DNA of 64,000 nt from Thermobaculum terrenum ATCC BAA-798 (GTDB lineage Bacteria > Chloroflexota > Chloroflexia > Thermobaculales > Thermobaculaceae). Below, one piece after another: positions 9,524-18,473 of this stretch. Below the pieces are notes generated by a model, which saw nothing but the letters and a program-made list of their open reading frames with translations, was not told the DNA's origin and searched no databases. Position 1 is the first letter of the stretch. The number at the start of each line of letters is the position of its first letter. Position numbers and translations under genes: made by a program. The stretch spans positions 1,638,501 through 1,702,500 of the forward strand of contig NC_013525.1 of assembly GCF_000025005.1 (NCBI RefSeq), read 5' to 3'.

Positions 9524-10077
9524 ACTGTCAGTATCTCCTGCTCCTTTTGCTCACCAAGGCTATCGGCTTCCTTAATATATTTATCGGTCAGCTGCTGCAG
9601 CTTCTCCTGAGCTCTACGAGCCTCGTCCTCACTGATCATCTTCTCATGCTGCATCTGTTTGATATCGTTCATAACATCACGACGAATGTTTCTGATAGCT
9701 ACCCTATCCTCTTCAACCCGCTGGCGGACCATTTTGACCAAACTTCGCCTTCGTTCCTCTGTTAGAGGCGGAACAAGTATGCGTATAATCTTGCCATCGT
9801 TCGAGGGATTAAGCCCAAGCTCGGATTTCTGTATAGCTTTTTCAATAGGTCCTATAGAATTAGGATCCCAAGGAGTAATAGCTATCATTCTTGGCTCAGG
9901 CACAGATATGCTGGCAAGTTGAATCAGAGGTGTTGGTACCCCGTAGTACTCGACCTCTATATGCTCTACAAGCCCTGGAGTTGCTCTACCTGATCTTATG
10001 TTAGCTAGATCTTTCTTGAGAACATCGATGCTATGACGCATACGCTTTTCGGCATCTGCCAACAAGTCGTCTATCAT
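9520..10077 (-). CDS. frr: ribosome recycling factor
   Basis: 185 residues, full length. Signatures: LKKDLANIRSGRATPGLVEHIEVEYYG near the N-terminus, IRILVPPLTEERRRSLVK in the middle and the C-terminal long helix. It splits post-termination ribosomes with EF-G. The ATG has GGAGGAG seven bases upstream. The stop overlaps the uppS start. Confidence 0.96.
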   Translation of the reverse strand: MIDDLLADAEKRMRHSIDVLKKDLANIRSGRATPGLVEHIEVEYYGVPTPLIQLASISVPEPRMIAITPWDPNSIGPIEKAIQKSELGLNPSNDGKIIRILVPPLTEERRRSLVKMVRQRVEEDRVAIRNIRRDVMNDIKQMQHEKMISEDEARRAQEKLQQLTDKYIKEADSLGEQKEQEILTV

Positions 10078-10116
10078 CTCGAACTCCTCCCAACAATCAA
10101 TATTTTTGACCGTAGT

Positions 10117-10827
10117 TTAGCTTACTACAGTTCCAAGCTTATCGCCCGATATGACTCTTACTATACTGTCTGGTTCTTGGATCCCAAATACCAACACAGG
10201 TAGAGAGTTTTCCTGACAGAGAGCAAGCGCTGGGCCATCTATAACCTTAAGGCCAAGTTGGATGGCCTCCTTAAAGGTAATTTCATCATACTTTACAGCA
10301 TCAGGATAGACATTAGGATCAGAGGAATAAACACCATCAACATTATTTTTAGCAAACAGAATAACTTCCGCATGCAGCTCAAGCGCACGGAGTGCAGCAG
10401 CAGTATCCGTACTGAAGTACGGATTGCCTGTGCCAGCTGCGAGTATCACTACTCGACCTTTCTCCATGTGTCTTATCGCACGCCTTCTAATATATGGCTC
10501 AGCAACTTGTGGCATCTCTATGGCAGTCATAACCCTGGTTTCACAATCCATCTTTTCAAGGGCATCTTGTAAAGCCAGGGAATTAAGAACTGTAGCAAGC
10601 ATACCCATGTAGTCAGCTACTGCCCTATCCATACCGTGTGATGCTGCGCTTAGTCCTCGCCATATATTGCCTCCGCCCAGCACAACAGCAACTTGTACTC
10701 CCTGAGATGCCACGCGCTTTATCTGCCCTGCTATATCTCTCACTACTTCAGGATCTATCCCATACCCCATCTTGCCCATCAAGGCCTCACCGCTTAACTT
10801 GAGAAGAACGCGATTGTATTTGGCCAC
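10117..10827 (-). CDS. pyrH: UMP kinase PyrH
   Basis: 236 residues of the amino acid kinase fold: [34 protein letters not shown] and [19 protein letters not shown] are PyrH signatures. It phosphorylates UMP to UDP. The start is GTG, with AGGGGGTGAT about six bases upstream. It lies between tsf and frr, the usual bacterial order, 39 bases before frr. Confidence 0.96.
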   Translation of the reverse strand: MAKYNRVLLKLSGEALMGKMGYGIDPEVVRDIAGQIKRVASQGVQVAVVLGGGNIWRGLSAASHGMDRAVADYMGMLATVLNSLALQDALEKMDCETRVMTAIEMPQVAEPYIRRRAIRHMEKGRVVILAAGTGNPYFSTDTAAALRALELHAEVILFAKNNVDGVYSSDPNVYPDAVKYDEITFKEAIQLGLKVIDGPALALCQENSLPVLVFGIQEPDSIVRVISGDKLGTVVS

Positions 10828-10891
10828 AGGACATCACCCCCTATTCCTGCTTAGAAGGCTTACATAATAGAGCCAATACGATAATATACAA

Positions 10892-10916
10892 AAGGGGGCG
10901 CTTTTTGCGCCCCCTT
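10892..10916 (-). terminator. hairpin after tsf (terminator or attenuator)
   Basis: A perfect 10-bp GC-rich stem (AAGGGGGCGC paired with GCGCCCCCTT) with a five-base loop lies ten bases after the tsf stop. On the minus strand it is followed by only four T residues. The short T-tract and the pyrH gene downstream suggest partial termination that sets tsf above pyrH-frr-uppS-cdsA. Confidence 0.7.
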
Positions 10917-10926
10917 CTAGCGGAAA

Positions 10927-11385
10927 CTATTCTTCACCGAGTGCAAACCTGCAAACTCTACGAAGAACTATGTTTTCACCAACCCGAGCAATAGTATCGT
11001 TAATCAGATCCTGAATAGTCTTGCTAGAATCACGGTTGTAGGCTTGAGAAAGGAGTTCCTCTACAGAGCCCGCCCCATTAGCTGCAGCCTGCATTGCTAT
11101 TTCTCTGGCGAGATTCTTGAAATCGTCAGTGCGCGCCACGAAGTCGGTCTCACAATTGAGCTCTATGAGAGCTCCAAGCCTACCAGCATGTACATAGGAC
11201 TCTATAAGTCCCTGCTTGGCCTCTCTGCCGGCCTTCTTTGCTACTACTGATAGCCCCTTCTCGCGCAGGATCTCAGCTGCTCGCTCGATATCACCACCAG
11301 CCTCTTCGAGAGCTCTACGGGCATCCATTATGCCAGCACCTGTTCTTTCTCTTAGTTCTATAATCGCTTCCTTAGATATAGTCAC
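10927..11385 (-). CDS. tsf: elongation factor Ts, short form
   Basis: 152 residues. The N-terminal UBA-like domain (ERTGAGIMDARRALEEAGGD) and the core ELNCETDFVAR motif are intact, and the protein ends with the usual IARVGENIVLRRVCRF segment. The roughly 45-50 residues that separate these parts in the 196-residue Thermus protein are missing. There is no frameshift, since the stop is followed directly by a hairpin. The GTG start has AGGAGGAAAG at good spacing. EF-Ts is the nucleotide exchange factor of EF-Tu. Exchange activity of this minimal form is inferred from the retained core. Confidence 0.93.
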   Translation of the reverse strand: MTISKEAIIELRERTGAGIMDARRALEEAGGDIERAAEILREKGLSVVAKKAGREAKQGLIESYVHAGRLGALIELNCETDFVARTDDFKNLAREIAMQAAANGAGSVEELLSQAYNRDSSKTIQDLINDTIARVGENIVLRRVCRFALGEE

Positions 11386-11426
11386 CTTGGCTTTCCTCCT
11401 AATAAATACTATGTTTGTTTTTACAC

Positions 11427-11463
11427 AAAAAAGAGGGTCGGAGCACCGCCCCTACCCTCCGAC
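11427..11463 (-). terminator. hairpin and T-tract between rpsB and tsf
   Basis: GTCGGAG (11437-11443) pairs with CTCCGAC (11457-11463). On the minus strand the stem is followed, a few bases on, by six consecutive T residues. It has the form of an intrinsic terminator inside the rpsB-tsf intergenic gap, so it probably attenuates rather than ends the operon. Confidence 0.65.
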
Positions 11464-11488
11464 TTGTACCCTATATTTAGAGCTGAAC

Positions 11489-12358
11489 CTACACGGTAGC
11501 TAGATCTGACTCGCTCTCGGATTCCTCATCCGAGCTCTCAGCATTTGCCTCGCTACTACCCTGTGCTGCGGTAGGTGCAGATTCCTCAGGCTCAAAGACC
11601 GTCTGCAGCTCTTCTATCACCTCTGGCCCTTCGACAAAGACCTCTTCACCCTCTTCAGCAGCTAGGCTCTCTCTACGCATTCTACCTTCAAGAGCAGCAT
11701 CGGCTATTTTGCTGGTTATCAACCTAACCGCTCTAATGGCATCATCATTCGCTGGTATTACCCAGTCTATTACATCCGGGTCGCAGTTAGTATCCACCAT
11801 AGCTACTACTGGAATGCCCAATCTATTGGCTTCCGATACTGCTATGTACTCCTTTCTGGGATCAACCACGTAAACAATCGAAGGCAAACTATCCATGCCT
11901 CTTAGACCGCCCAGCATCTTATTGAGCCTCTCAAGCTCCCTCTCGAGCTTCAGGGCTTCTTTTTTAGGTAGGCGGTCAAAGTCGCCCTCAAGCTTTCTGC
12001 GCTCTAGCTCTTCCATAGTACGGAGCCTGGACTTGATAGTAACAAAGTTGGTGAGCATACCGCCCATCCAGCGCTGGTTAACGTAGAACTGTCCAGCACG
12101 GGTTGCTTCTTCTGCTATGGCATCCTGGGCCTGCTTCTTAGTACCAACGAAAAGGACTGTGCCACCATTAGCTACAGTATCGGCAACAAAGTCGTAAGCT
12201 TCGTTGAGCGCACGTACAGTCTGAGCCAGATCGATTATGTGGATACCATTGCGCTCGGTGAATATATAAGGCTTCATCTTTGGGTTCCATCGCTTTGCCT
12301 GATGCCCAAAGTGAACGCCTGCTTCTAACAAAGCTTTCATATTGATTACGTTTGCCAA
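11489..12358 (-). CDS. rpsB: 30S ribosomal protein S2
   Basis: 289 residues. The S2 signature is present from the first residues ([22 protein letters not shown]), with [10 protein letters not shown] and [20 protein letters not shown] further on. The acidic Glu/Ser-rich tail (about 235-289) is a common low-complexity extension. The TTG start is supported by GGAGG seven bases upstream and by the conserved MANVI N-terminus; the later ATG would remove it. It is the first gene of the operon. Confidence 0.96.
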   Translation of the reverse strand: MANVINMKALLEAGVHFGHQAKRWNPKMKPYIFTERNGIHIIDLAQTVRALNEAYDFVADTVANGGTVLFVGTKKQAQDAIAEEATRAGQFYVNQRWMGGMLTNFVTIKSRLRTMEELERRKLEGDFDRLPKKEALKLERELERLNKMLGGLRGMDSLPSIVYVVDPRKEYIAVSEANRLGIPVVAMVDTNCDPDVIDWVIPANDDAIRAVRLITSKIADAALEGRMRRESLAAEEGEEVFVEGPEVIEELQTVFEPEESAPTAAQGSSEANAESSDEESESESDLATV

Positions 12359-12468
12359 ATGACAACCTCCTTTTTATTAATCCTCCGCTCCCTTCTTCAA
12401 CCAGGGACCAGAATATACATCTGGCAGGACCTAGCCATCCGGGAACGTGCGTTTTTTATACACTCACC

Positions 12469-12497
12469 AGTATAACACACCGTACCCAGCGGAGTAA
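12469..12497 (-). promoter_or_regulatory. candidate rpsB operon promoter
   Basis: On the minus strand TTACTC (12492-12497) and TATACT (12469-12474) are separated by 17 bases. This leaves a leader of about 100 bases before rpsB, in which no known S2 leader structure could be assigned with confidence. Confidence 0.5.
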
Positions 12498-12544
12498 GGT
12501 AGACTATCATCCTACCCCTTCTTATGAATAAATGCTAATCCGAC

Positions 12545-13429
12545 CTATATGCCAAAGTTTTCCCTAAGAAACTGACGATTGTGTCTTGCGGACTCAAGCG
12601 GCGATAGCTTAGTTGTATCCTGTTCGACAATGATCCATCCAGAATAATTGTGCTCATCCAAGGCGTTGAAAAAGCCTCTGAAGTCCAGACCGCCTTTCCC
12701 AAATTCAGTAAAAATACCCATATAGAGGGCTTCTCTAAATCCCAAGTTTTCTTGTTTACACTTATCAAGCACACCCATATCTACATCTTTTAGATGCACG
12801 TATATGATGCGATCACCATACTTCTTACATACATCTAGGACATCACCACCACCATATAGGAGGTGCCCCACATCCAGGCACAGACCGATCTTATAAGGAT
12901 CGGTCAAACTCATTAGCTCGTCTAACTCCCTTTCTGTCTCTACGTACGTGCCTGCATGGTTATGAAAAGCAACTCTAACTCCTAATTGGGCACAGGCATC
13001 TGCAATCTTATGTAGTCCCTCAGCCATCGATAGCCATTCATCTTCACCCATCTCAGCATCGTCTGGTACGTGTCCTGCCATGGCCCAACGTTCAGGAGAA
13101 CCCGAATCTGCCACAACTACCACATCAACTCCAATGGAGTTAAGAAACTTAGCTGTGCGAGTAACCAGTTCAATGTCAGCTGCGTGATTGCCCCTGACTC
13201 TGAGGTTAGTAGGACAATATTGAGAAGCCGGCCTAAGCCCCCTTCTAGCTAAGTCATCTAACAGTTTATTGGGATCTGTGGGGAAGTCCCGACCTATCTC
13301 TGTACCTTCGTAACCAGCTTGTGCCATCTCATCAAGCATCTGTTCATAAGGCGTGGGAGGCCTGTAGCCTGGTACGTCAACGTTGTTCCAATTTATAGGA
13401 GCCGTGCCTACACTGACATTAAGAGACAT
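12545..13429 (-). CDS. iolE: inosose dehydratase IolE-like
   Basis: 294 residues, xylose-isomerase-like TIM barrel. The N-terminal GTAPINWNNVDVPG segment is characteristic of IolE; AFHNHAGTYVETERELD, CLDVGHLLYGGGD and IYVHLKDVD carry the metal-binding His, Glu and Asp residues. It dehydrates 2-keto-myo-inositol to the diketone used by IolD. It is the last gene of the inositol operon on this strand. Confidence 0.9.
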   Translation of the reverse strand: MSLNVSVGTAPINWNNVDVPGYRPPTPYEQMLDEMAQAGYEGTEIGRDFPTDPNKLLDDLARRGLRPASQYCPTNLRVRGNHAADIELVTRTAKFLNSIGVDVVVVADSGSPERWAMAGHVPDDAEMGEDEWLSMAEGLHKIADACAQLGVRVAFHNHAGTYVETERELDELMSLTDPYKIGLCLDVGHLLYGGGDVLDVCKKYGDRIIYVHLKDVDMGVLDKCKQENLGFREALYMGIFTEFGKGGLDFRGFFNALDEHNYSGWIIVEQDTTKLSPLESARHNRQFLRENFGI

Positions 13430-13448
13430 ATTTACTAACCCTCTATCG

Positions 13449-13712
13449 TTATATTTCTTCTTGTGTAACTATCTCCCATTCATCGGGCTCAATACCAAAC
13501 TCCCTACATGCTTGAAGCATGGCATCTTCTTCGGTGTCGTAGTAAATATCTGCCTGCGGGCGGCCGTCCTTGCTTAGGTAAAAGAGGTAACACCCTACAT
13601 CCCCCTTATATCGAATAATCTCTAGGTGGCTAACTGCATCTCCACCTCCCATCCATGCCGGTATCTGCTCAGTACGGAGTTTTACCTTACGTAAAAGTAC
13701 GTAACTGCTCAT
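13449..13712 (-). CDS. small conserved-looking protein in the iol operon
   Basis: 87 residues, ATG with AAGGGG just upstream, tightly packed between iolG and iolE (16 and 19 bases). It is a soluble, mixed alpha/beta-looking protein with a C-terminal acidic helix (EEDAMLQACREFGIEPDEWEIV), no Cys pairs and no membrane segment. I do not recognise the family. Its location inside an otherwise pure inositol operon argues that it is real and works with that pathway. Confidence 0.65.
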   Translation of the reverse strand: MSSYVLLRKVKLRTEQIPAWMGGGDAVSHLEIIRYKGDVGCYLFYLSKDGRPQADIYYDTEEDAMLQACREFGIEPDEWEIVTQEEI

Positions 13713-13728
13713 CCCCTTACCCCTAGAT

Positions 13729-14763
13729 TCATAAAGGAATTTGAACCCAATCGCGGCTTTTTCTGCTTCTGGTTGCTGCGTCAGCTACCAAAAGAGCTTT
13801 AACAGCATCATCTACCCCTGGAGAAGGGATCTTTCCAGCTAGTATTGCATCAACAAAAGCTTGTATCTCGTCTCTATATGCGTCGCGGAATCTTTCTGTA
13901 AACAGTGTATGCCTGTCTATTACTATCCCTCTTTGATCGTATAACCGGGTAGGAAACTTCTCATCTAGCTCGGTTACTACCTTGCCTTTCGAACCATAAA
14001 CTTCAGCGCGAATTTCATAACCCCATGGAGCCCTCCAAGCATTATGTACAACCCCCATAGCTCCGCTAGAAAACCTTAGAATGACAAGTCCGTAGTCTAC
14101 ATCATCGATTTCTTCTAGTTGCTTATCCACAAGTACAGCCCCATGAGCATACACAGACTCTATTTCCAACCCAGTCAAGAAACGTGCCGCATCGAAATCA
14201 TGCACACCCAGATCCCAGAATAAGCCTCCGCTGGTCTTCAGATAGTCCACTGACGGAATGCGATCACAAGTTACGCCCTTAAATAGCTCCGGTACTCCTA
14301 TACATCCTTGCTCTATCAGCTGACGAGCTCTCCTGTATCCAGGGTCAAACCTTCGTTGAAAACCAATCTGAAAGGGGATACCAGATGTTCTTATCTTGTC
14401 AGCTGCCTTCATAGCATCTGGGACATTATCAGCCAATGGTTTCTCACAAAATAGTGGCTTGCGGGCCTCAGTGACTAGGACTATGTGCTCATAATGAAAG
14501 GTGGAGGGCGAAGCTATAACTACCGCCTCCACTTCAGGATCATTTATCAGAGCACCAGGGTCATCAGTAAGAGGTATGGGATAACCCTCAGCCTCAAGCT
14601 TCTTCTTATGAGCAGGATCAACTGCAGCTCTAACCAACCTTGCCCCCCGGATAGCGTTCATAAGGTGATCAGCATGCAAGGCTCCTATCCTGCCCAGGCC
14701 GATGATGCCTACACCTATTGGAGGGCTAGTAGTAGAAGCGTTGCTTCTCTCTCGCAGATTCAT
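13729..14763 (-). CDS. iolG: inositol 2-dehydrogenase IolG (Gfo/Idh/MocA family)
   Basis: 344 residues. An N-terminal Rossmann motif GIIGLGRIGALHA, the CEKPLADN motif with the catalytic-site Lys, and the C-terminal GGLFWDLGVHDFDAARFL segment with the Asp/His pair define the family. It oxidises myo-inositol to the 2-keto form with NAD+. The first 38 bases overlap the end of iolD. About 15 extra residues precede the Rossmann strand, so a slightly later start is possible. Confidence 0.88.
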   Translation of the reverse strand: MNLRERSNASTTSPPIGVGIIGLGRIGALHADHLMNAIRGARLVRAAVDPAHKKKLEAEGYPIPLTDDPGALINDPEVEAVVIASPSTFHYEHIVLVTEARKPLFCEKPLADNVPDAMKAADKIRTSGIPFQIGFQRRFDPGYRRARQLIEQGCIGVPELFKGVTCDRIPSVDYLKTSGGLFWDLGVHDFDAARFLTGLEIESVYAHGAVLVDKQLEEIDDVDYGLVILRFSSGAMGVVHNAWRAPWGYEIRAEVYGSKGKVVTELDEKFPTRLYDQRGIVIDRHTLFTERFRDAYRDEIQAFVDAILAGKIPSPGVDDAVKALLVADAATRSRKSRDWVQIPL

Positions 14764-16597
14764 ACTCCTTTCTAGCTCTGATTACTGATTCCTCTGAAGA
14801 TACCTCTGCCACGGGAACATCCCACCAGCTTTCAAAGGAGGACACTTTAGCATCAGGATCTACAGGCACATGTATAACCACTGTCCTATCTGCCTTAGAG
14901 GCGCGCTCCAAAGCAGATCTTAGATCTGCCGCGTTATCGGCAAATATACCTACTGCCCCGAGGCTTTCAGCATTTTTGGCGAAGTCTATCTGCATATATG
15001 GGCCTTCAAGCCTGTTAGTGTTTTTATCCCTGTATCTTAGCTCGTTACCAAACGAAGGTGATCCTGAGCTCATCTGTAGGCCCCGTATACACTGAAAGCC
15101 AGAATTATCCACCACGACTATTGTCAGTTTGTAACCTTCCTGCAGCGAGGTCACGATCTCCGTATGAAGCATAAGGTAGCTGCCATCCCCAACCATTACA
15201 TAAACTTCTCTTGATGGGTCTGCCATCTTGACTCCTAAGCCGCCAGCTATCTCATAACCCATACAGGAGTACCCGTACTCAAGATGATAGCCCTTTGGGT
15301 CGCAAGCTCTCCAGAGCTTAAGCAAATCCCCTGGTAGTCCACCAGCAGCACATACCACTACATCTTGAGGTCTGCTGAACTCGTTGACTATCTTGATAAC
15401 ATTAGCTTCTGTAAGCCTCCCATTTACGGTACGAGATCTTTCTTCATCCACGGCAGCGTCCCAGATCTTCTTGAGGTTAGCCACCTCATGCCTGTAATCT
15501 TCTGAAGTACTGAATTCCCACCCAATCAAAGCCCCATACAAAGCCTCAAGCGTGTTACGGGCATCACCTACCAACGGCAAAGCCCCTAGCTTATGTGCGT
15601 CCATAGGGGCAACATTGATTCCTATGAACCGCACCTCTGGATTCTGAAAAGCAGTTTTGGAAGCGGTAGTAAAGTCCTGAAGCCTAGTGCCTACGCATAC
15701 TACTAGGTCAGCATCGCGTGCAAGCCTATTAGCAGCTAACCCTCCGTTGGACCCTATAGGGCCCACATTCCACTCATGATTCCAAGGCAATATACCCTTG
15801 CCCGCTTGAGTCTCACTAAGAGGAATTCCAAAAGTACTTGTGAATTTATCGAGGACCCCAGAAGCCTCAGAATATACAGCCCCTCCTCCCGAAACTATCA
15901 ACGGTCTCTTAGAGTCCCTTATCATCTGTGCAGCTGCAACTATCTGTGATTCCGGAGGCACGGTTCGTACAATTCTATGAACGCGCTTCTCAAAGAAATT
16001 CTCCGGATAATCATAAGCTTCCGTCTGTACATCTTCAGGAAGACAAATAGTAACTGCCCCAGTTTCTGCCTGATCCGTGAGAATCCTCATAGCTTCAGGC
16101 AAACTATCCAGTATCTGTTCTGGCCTCGTGATCCTATCCCAAAATCTCGATACCGGCCTGAAAGCATCGTTGACCGTAGTTTCCCTCATTAGAGGATGCT
16201 CAAGCTGCTGGAGAACAGGGTGAGGAAGTCTTGAGGCAAAGGTATCACCGGGAAGCAGCAGAACAGGTAGCCTATTGACTGTAGCCGTAGCAGCTCCAGT
16301 CACCATGTTAGTAGCACCAGGTCCAACCGAAGAGGTACAGGCAAACATCTCCAGCCTGTTCTTCATCTTGGCATAGGCAGCAGAAGTATGCACCATTGCC
16401 TGCTCATTTTGCGGCCTATAGTAAGGTAGCTCTTGCCCCATTTCCTCCAATGCTTGCCCCAGTCCCGTCACGTTGCCATGCCCAAATATCCCAAATATCC
16501 CACGAAACATTTTGTGCTCGATACCATCTCTCTCAGTGTATTGAGCACTTAGAAACCTAACTATCGCTTGTGCTGTAGTAAGTTTAAAGGTTGTCAT
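14726..16597 (-). CDS. iolD: 3D-(3,5/4)-trihydroxycyclohexane-1,2-dione hydrolase IolD
   Basis: About 623 residues of the ThDP-dependent acetolactate synthase-like family. It begins with LTTAQAIVRFLSAQY, has a FGIFGHGNVTGLGQAL motif, GPGATNMVTGAATA, and the ThDP/Mg site GDGSYLMLHTEI ending VVDNSGFQ. It hydrolyses the cyclic diketone to 5-deoxyglucuronate. ATG at 16597 is chosen because GGGGGA lies seven bases upstream; a longer form from 16612 would overlap iolB. Confidence 0.93.
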   Translation of the reverse strand: MTTFKLTTAQAIVRFLSAQYTERDGIEHKMFRGIFGIFGHGNVTGLGQALEEMGQELPYYRPQNEQAMVHTSAAYAKMKNRLEMFACTSSVGPGATNMVTGAATATVNRLPVLLLPGDTFASRLPHPVLQQLEHPLMRETTVNDAFRPVSRFWDRITRPEQILDSLPEAMRILTDQAETGAVTICLPEDVQTEAYDYPENFFEKRVHRIVRTVPPESQIVAAAQMIRDSKRPLIVSGGGAVYSEASGVLDKFTSTFGIPLSETQAGKGILPWNHEWNVGPIGSNGGLAANRLARDADLVVCVGTRLQDFTTASKTAFQNPEVRFIGINVAPMDAHKLGALPLVGDARNTLEALYGALIGWEFSTSEDYRHEVANLKKIWDAAVDEERSRTVNGRLTEANVIKIVNEFSRPQDVVVCAAGGLPGDLLKLWRACDPKGYHLEYGYSCMGYEIAGGLGVKMADPSREVYVMVGDGSYLMLHTEIVTSLQEGYKLTIVVVDNSGFQCIRGLQMSSGSPSFGNELRYRDKNTNRLEGPYMQIDFAKNAESLGAVGIFADNAADLRSALERASKADRTVVIHVPVDPDAKVSSFESWWDVPVAEVSSEESVIRARKEYESAREKQRFYY

Positions 16598-16601
16598 CTC
16601 T

Positions 16602-17438
16602 TCATCCCCCATAAGGCTTCCATGAAGAGGCTACCCAGGCATGCGCTGGATCATCTTTGAATCTCCACTCCCTAATTGGTCCAGCCATAACGTTCAGATA
16701 ATAGAGATCATACCCTGGGGCAGTCACGACAGGATGATACCCTCTCGGAACCATTACCAAGTCACCATCCTGTATGAGTAGAACTTCATCCAGATCTCTA
16801 TCATCTGTATAAACTCTCTGATAGCCAAACCCCTGCTCTGGCCTGAAGCGGTGATAATAAGTCTCCTCTAGATAGGTCTCATTTGGAGGATCGTTCTTAT
16901 CATGTTTATGTGGTGGATAGCTAGACCAATTTCCGCTAGGTGTTATAGCCTCGACCAGAAATATATGCTGAGCTGGACGATCTGCCTCATAGAGATGTCT
17001 GATGAGTCGTTGAGCATTGCCTTCACCTCTGATCTCTTCGGATATCTCTTCAGGAGTTACTAACCTTGGCGATGCACCCTTCTCGGCTTTTGAGCCACAA
17101 CGTGCTATCTCACAGTCACTTACTGCCGATATAACAAACGGCATTCCAGGAGGAAGGTATACTACATAAGGCTTACCATCGAAGACATTACTGCGCTCAC
17201 CTATATCTTCCCAAGTTGCTGATGGGGTCTCCACCGTCACTTTGCCACTCAATACAACCAAACCTACTTCCTCATTACGTGTACCATCCTCTATAGATTG
17301 CCCCTGATGGAGTCTCCACACCTTGAAGCTAACATATTGCCAACCTGCTTCTTCCTGGGTAACCTCGAGTACTGTACCATCAGCTGAAGGAGTAGTCGAT
17401 GTCCTCTTGATCAACCTACCCTTTGCATTGACACTCAT
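16602..17438 (-). CDS. iolB: 5-deoxy-glucuronate isomerase IolB
   Basis: 278 residues, double cupin. The metal-binding block WSSYPPHKHDKNDPPNETYLEE with its histidines, then YYHRFRPEQGFGYQRVYTDD, is the IolB signature. It isomerises 5-deoxyglucuronate to 2-deoxy-5-keto-gluconate. The ATG follows AGGAGG. No iolC kinase or iolJ aldolase to use the product is found in the cluster. Confidence 0.94.
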   Translation of the reverse strand: MSVNAKGRLIKRTSTTPSADGTVLEVTQEEAGWQYVSFKVWRLHQGQSIEDGTRNEEVGLVVLSGKVTVETPSATWEDIGERSNVFDGKPYVVYLPPGMPFVISAVSDCEIARCGSKAEKGASPRLVTPEEISEEIRGEGNAQRLIRHLYEADRPAQHIFLVEAITPSGNWSSYPPHKHDKNDPPNETYLEETYYHRFRPEQGFGYQRVYTDDRDLDEVLLIQDGDLVMVPRGYHPVVTAPGYDLYYLNVMAGPIREWRFKDDPAHAWVASSWKPYGG

Positions 17439-17465
17439 AGTCTTCCTCCTATAAATTCCAAACTC

Positions 17466-18473
17466 TCATAAAGTTTCTACTCTCACTGGTTTACCTGTTC
17501 TTAGGGATCGATCAGCAGCTAGGCCTAATACGGTAGCCTTCCTACCGTCTATTCCAGTCACAGCGGGTTCGGTATCTTCAATCACGCTCCGGATGAAAGA
17601 AAGTATTTCTGCTCGATAGGCAGAGGCAAACCTCTCTATGAACCAGTAAACGTGGTCTTCACATACCCCCGTACGGCTATAATGAGTTACAGGGGTTTCA
17701 TGAGAATGTTCTATCCTTATAGCACCTTCCGAACCAAGCACTTCAGCACGCACATCGTATCCGTATACTGCCTGCCGACTGTTTTCTATAGTAGCGATTA
17801 CCCCCCCTTGTAGCTTCATGACCACAACTGCATTATCTACATCTTGGTAACGCTCAACCATTGGGTCCACGAGAGCCGATCCGGATGCGTAGATCTCCTC
17901 AACTTCTAACCCAGATAAGAATCGAATGATATCGAAGTCATGTACCATAGTGTCCCTGAACAAACCACCACAGGTCTTCATGTAATTCTCATCAGGTAGT
18001 TGAGGATCTCTTGTCACGGATCTTAACATGTATAGCTTACCTATCTCGCCTTTCCGGATCATATCTCGAGCCTTCAGGAACCCGGAGTCGAAACGCCTCT
18101 GGAAACCTATCTGTAGCTTGACGCCATGCCTTTCAACCACTTCAAGAGCATTATCTATCTCTGGTAACTCCAGAGCTATGGGCTTCTCACAAAAAATATG
18201 CTTTCCAGCAGAGGCCGCAGCCTGAATAAGTGCTGCATGAGTGTTACCGGGTGTAGCGATCACTACAGCATCAATGTCAGGACGTTCGATGGCTTCTAAT
18301 GGGTCATCACTCCAACGTTCAACCTCGAGTTCCTTAGCTAAAGATTCCGCTAGTGAGCCAGCTACATCGGCTATAAAAGCTAACCGTGCATTTGGCACAC
18401 TGTAGGCAATAGTTCGGGCATGAAAACTGCCTATCCTACCAGCACCTAGTAAAGCCACCCTTAGCTTAGGCAT
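17466..18473 (-). CDS. second Gfo/Idh/MocA-family inositol dehydrogenase
   Basis: 335 residues. Rossmann motif VALLGAGRIGSFHA, CEKPIALELP with the key Lys, and GGLFRDTMVHDFDIIRFL are clear. ATG at 18473 overlaps the transketolase stop and has GGAGG six bases upstream, so a longer reading is rejected. It is closely related in layout to the iolG paralogue in this operon. It may act on scyllo-inositol, another inositol isomer or a downstream sugar. The two paralogues cannot be assigned to substrates by sequence alone. Confidence 0.85.
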   Translation of the reverse strand: MPKLRVALLGAGRIGSFHARTIAYSVPNARLAFIADVAGSLAESLAKELEVERWSDDPLEAIERPDIDAVVIATPGNTHAALIQAAASAGKHIFCEKPIALELPEIDNALEVVERHGVKLQIGFQRRFDSGFLKARDMIRKGEIGKLYMLRSVTRDPQLPDENYMKTCGGLFRDTMVHDFDIIRFLSGLEVEEIYASGSALVDPMVERYQDVDNAVVVMKLQGGVIATIENSRQAVYGYDVRAEVLGSEGAIRIEHSHETPVTHYSRTGVCEDHVYWFIERFASAYRAEILSFIRSVIEDTEPAVTGIDGRKATVLGLAADRSLRTGKPVRVETL

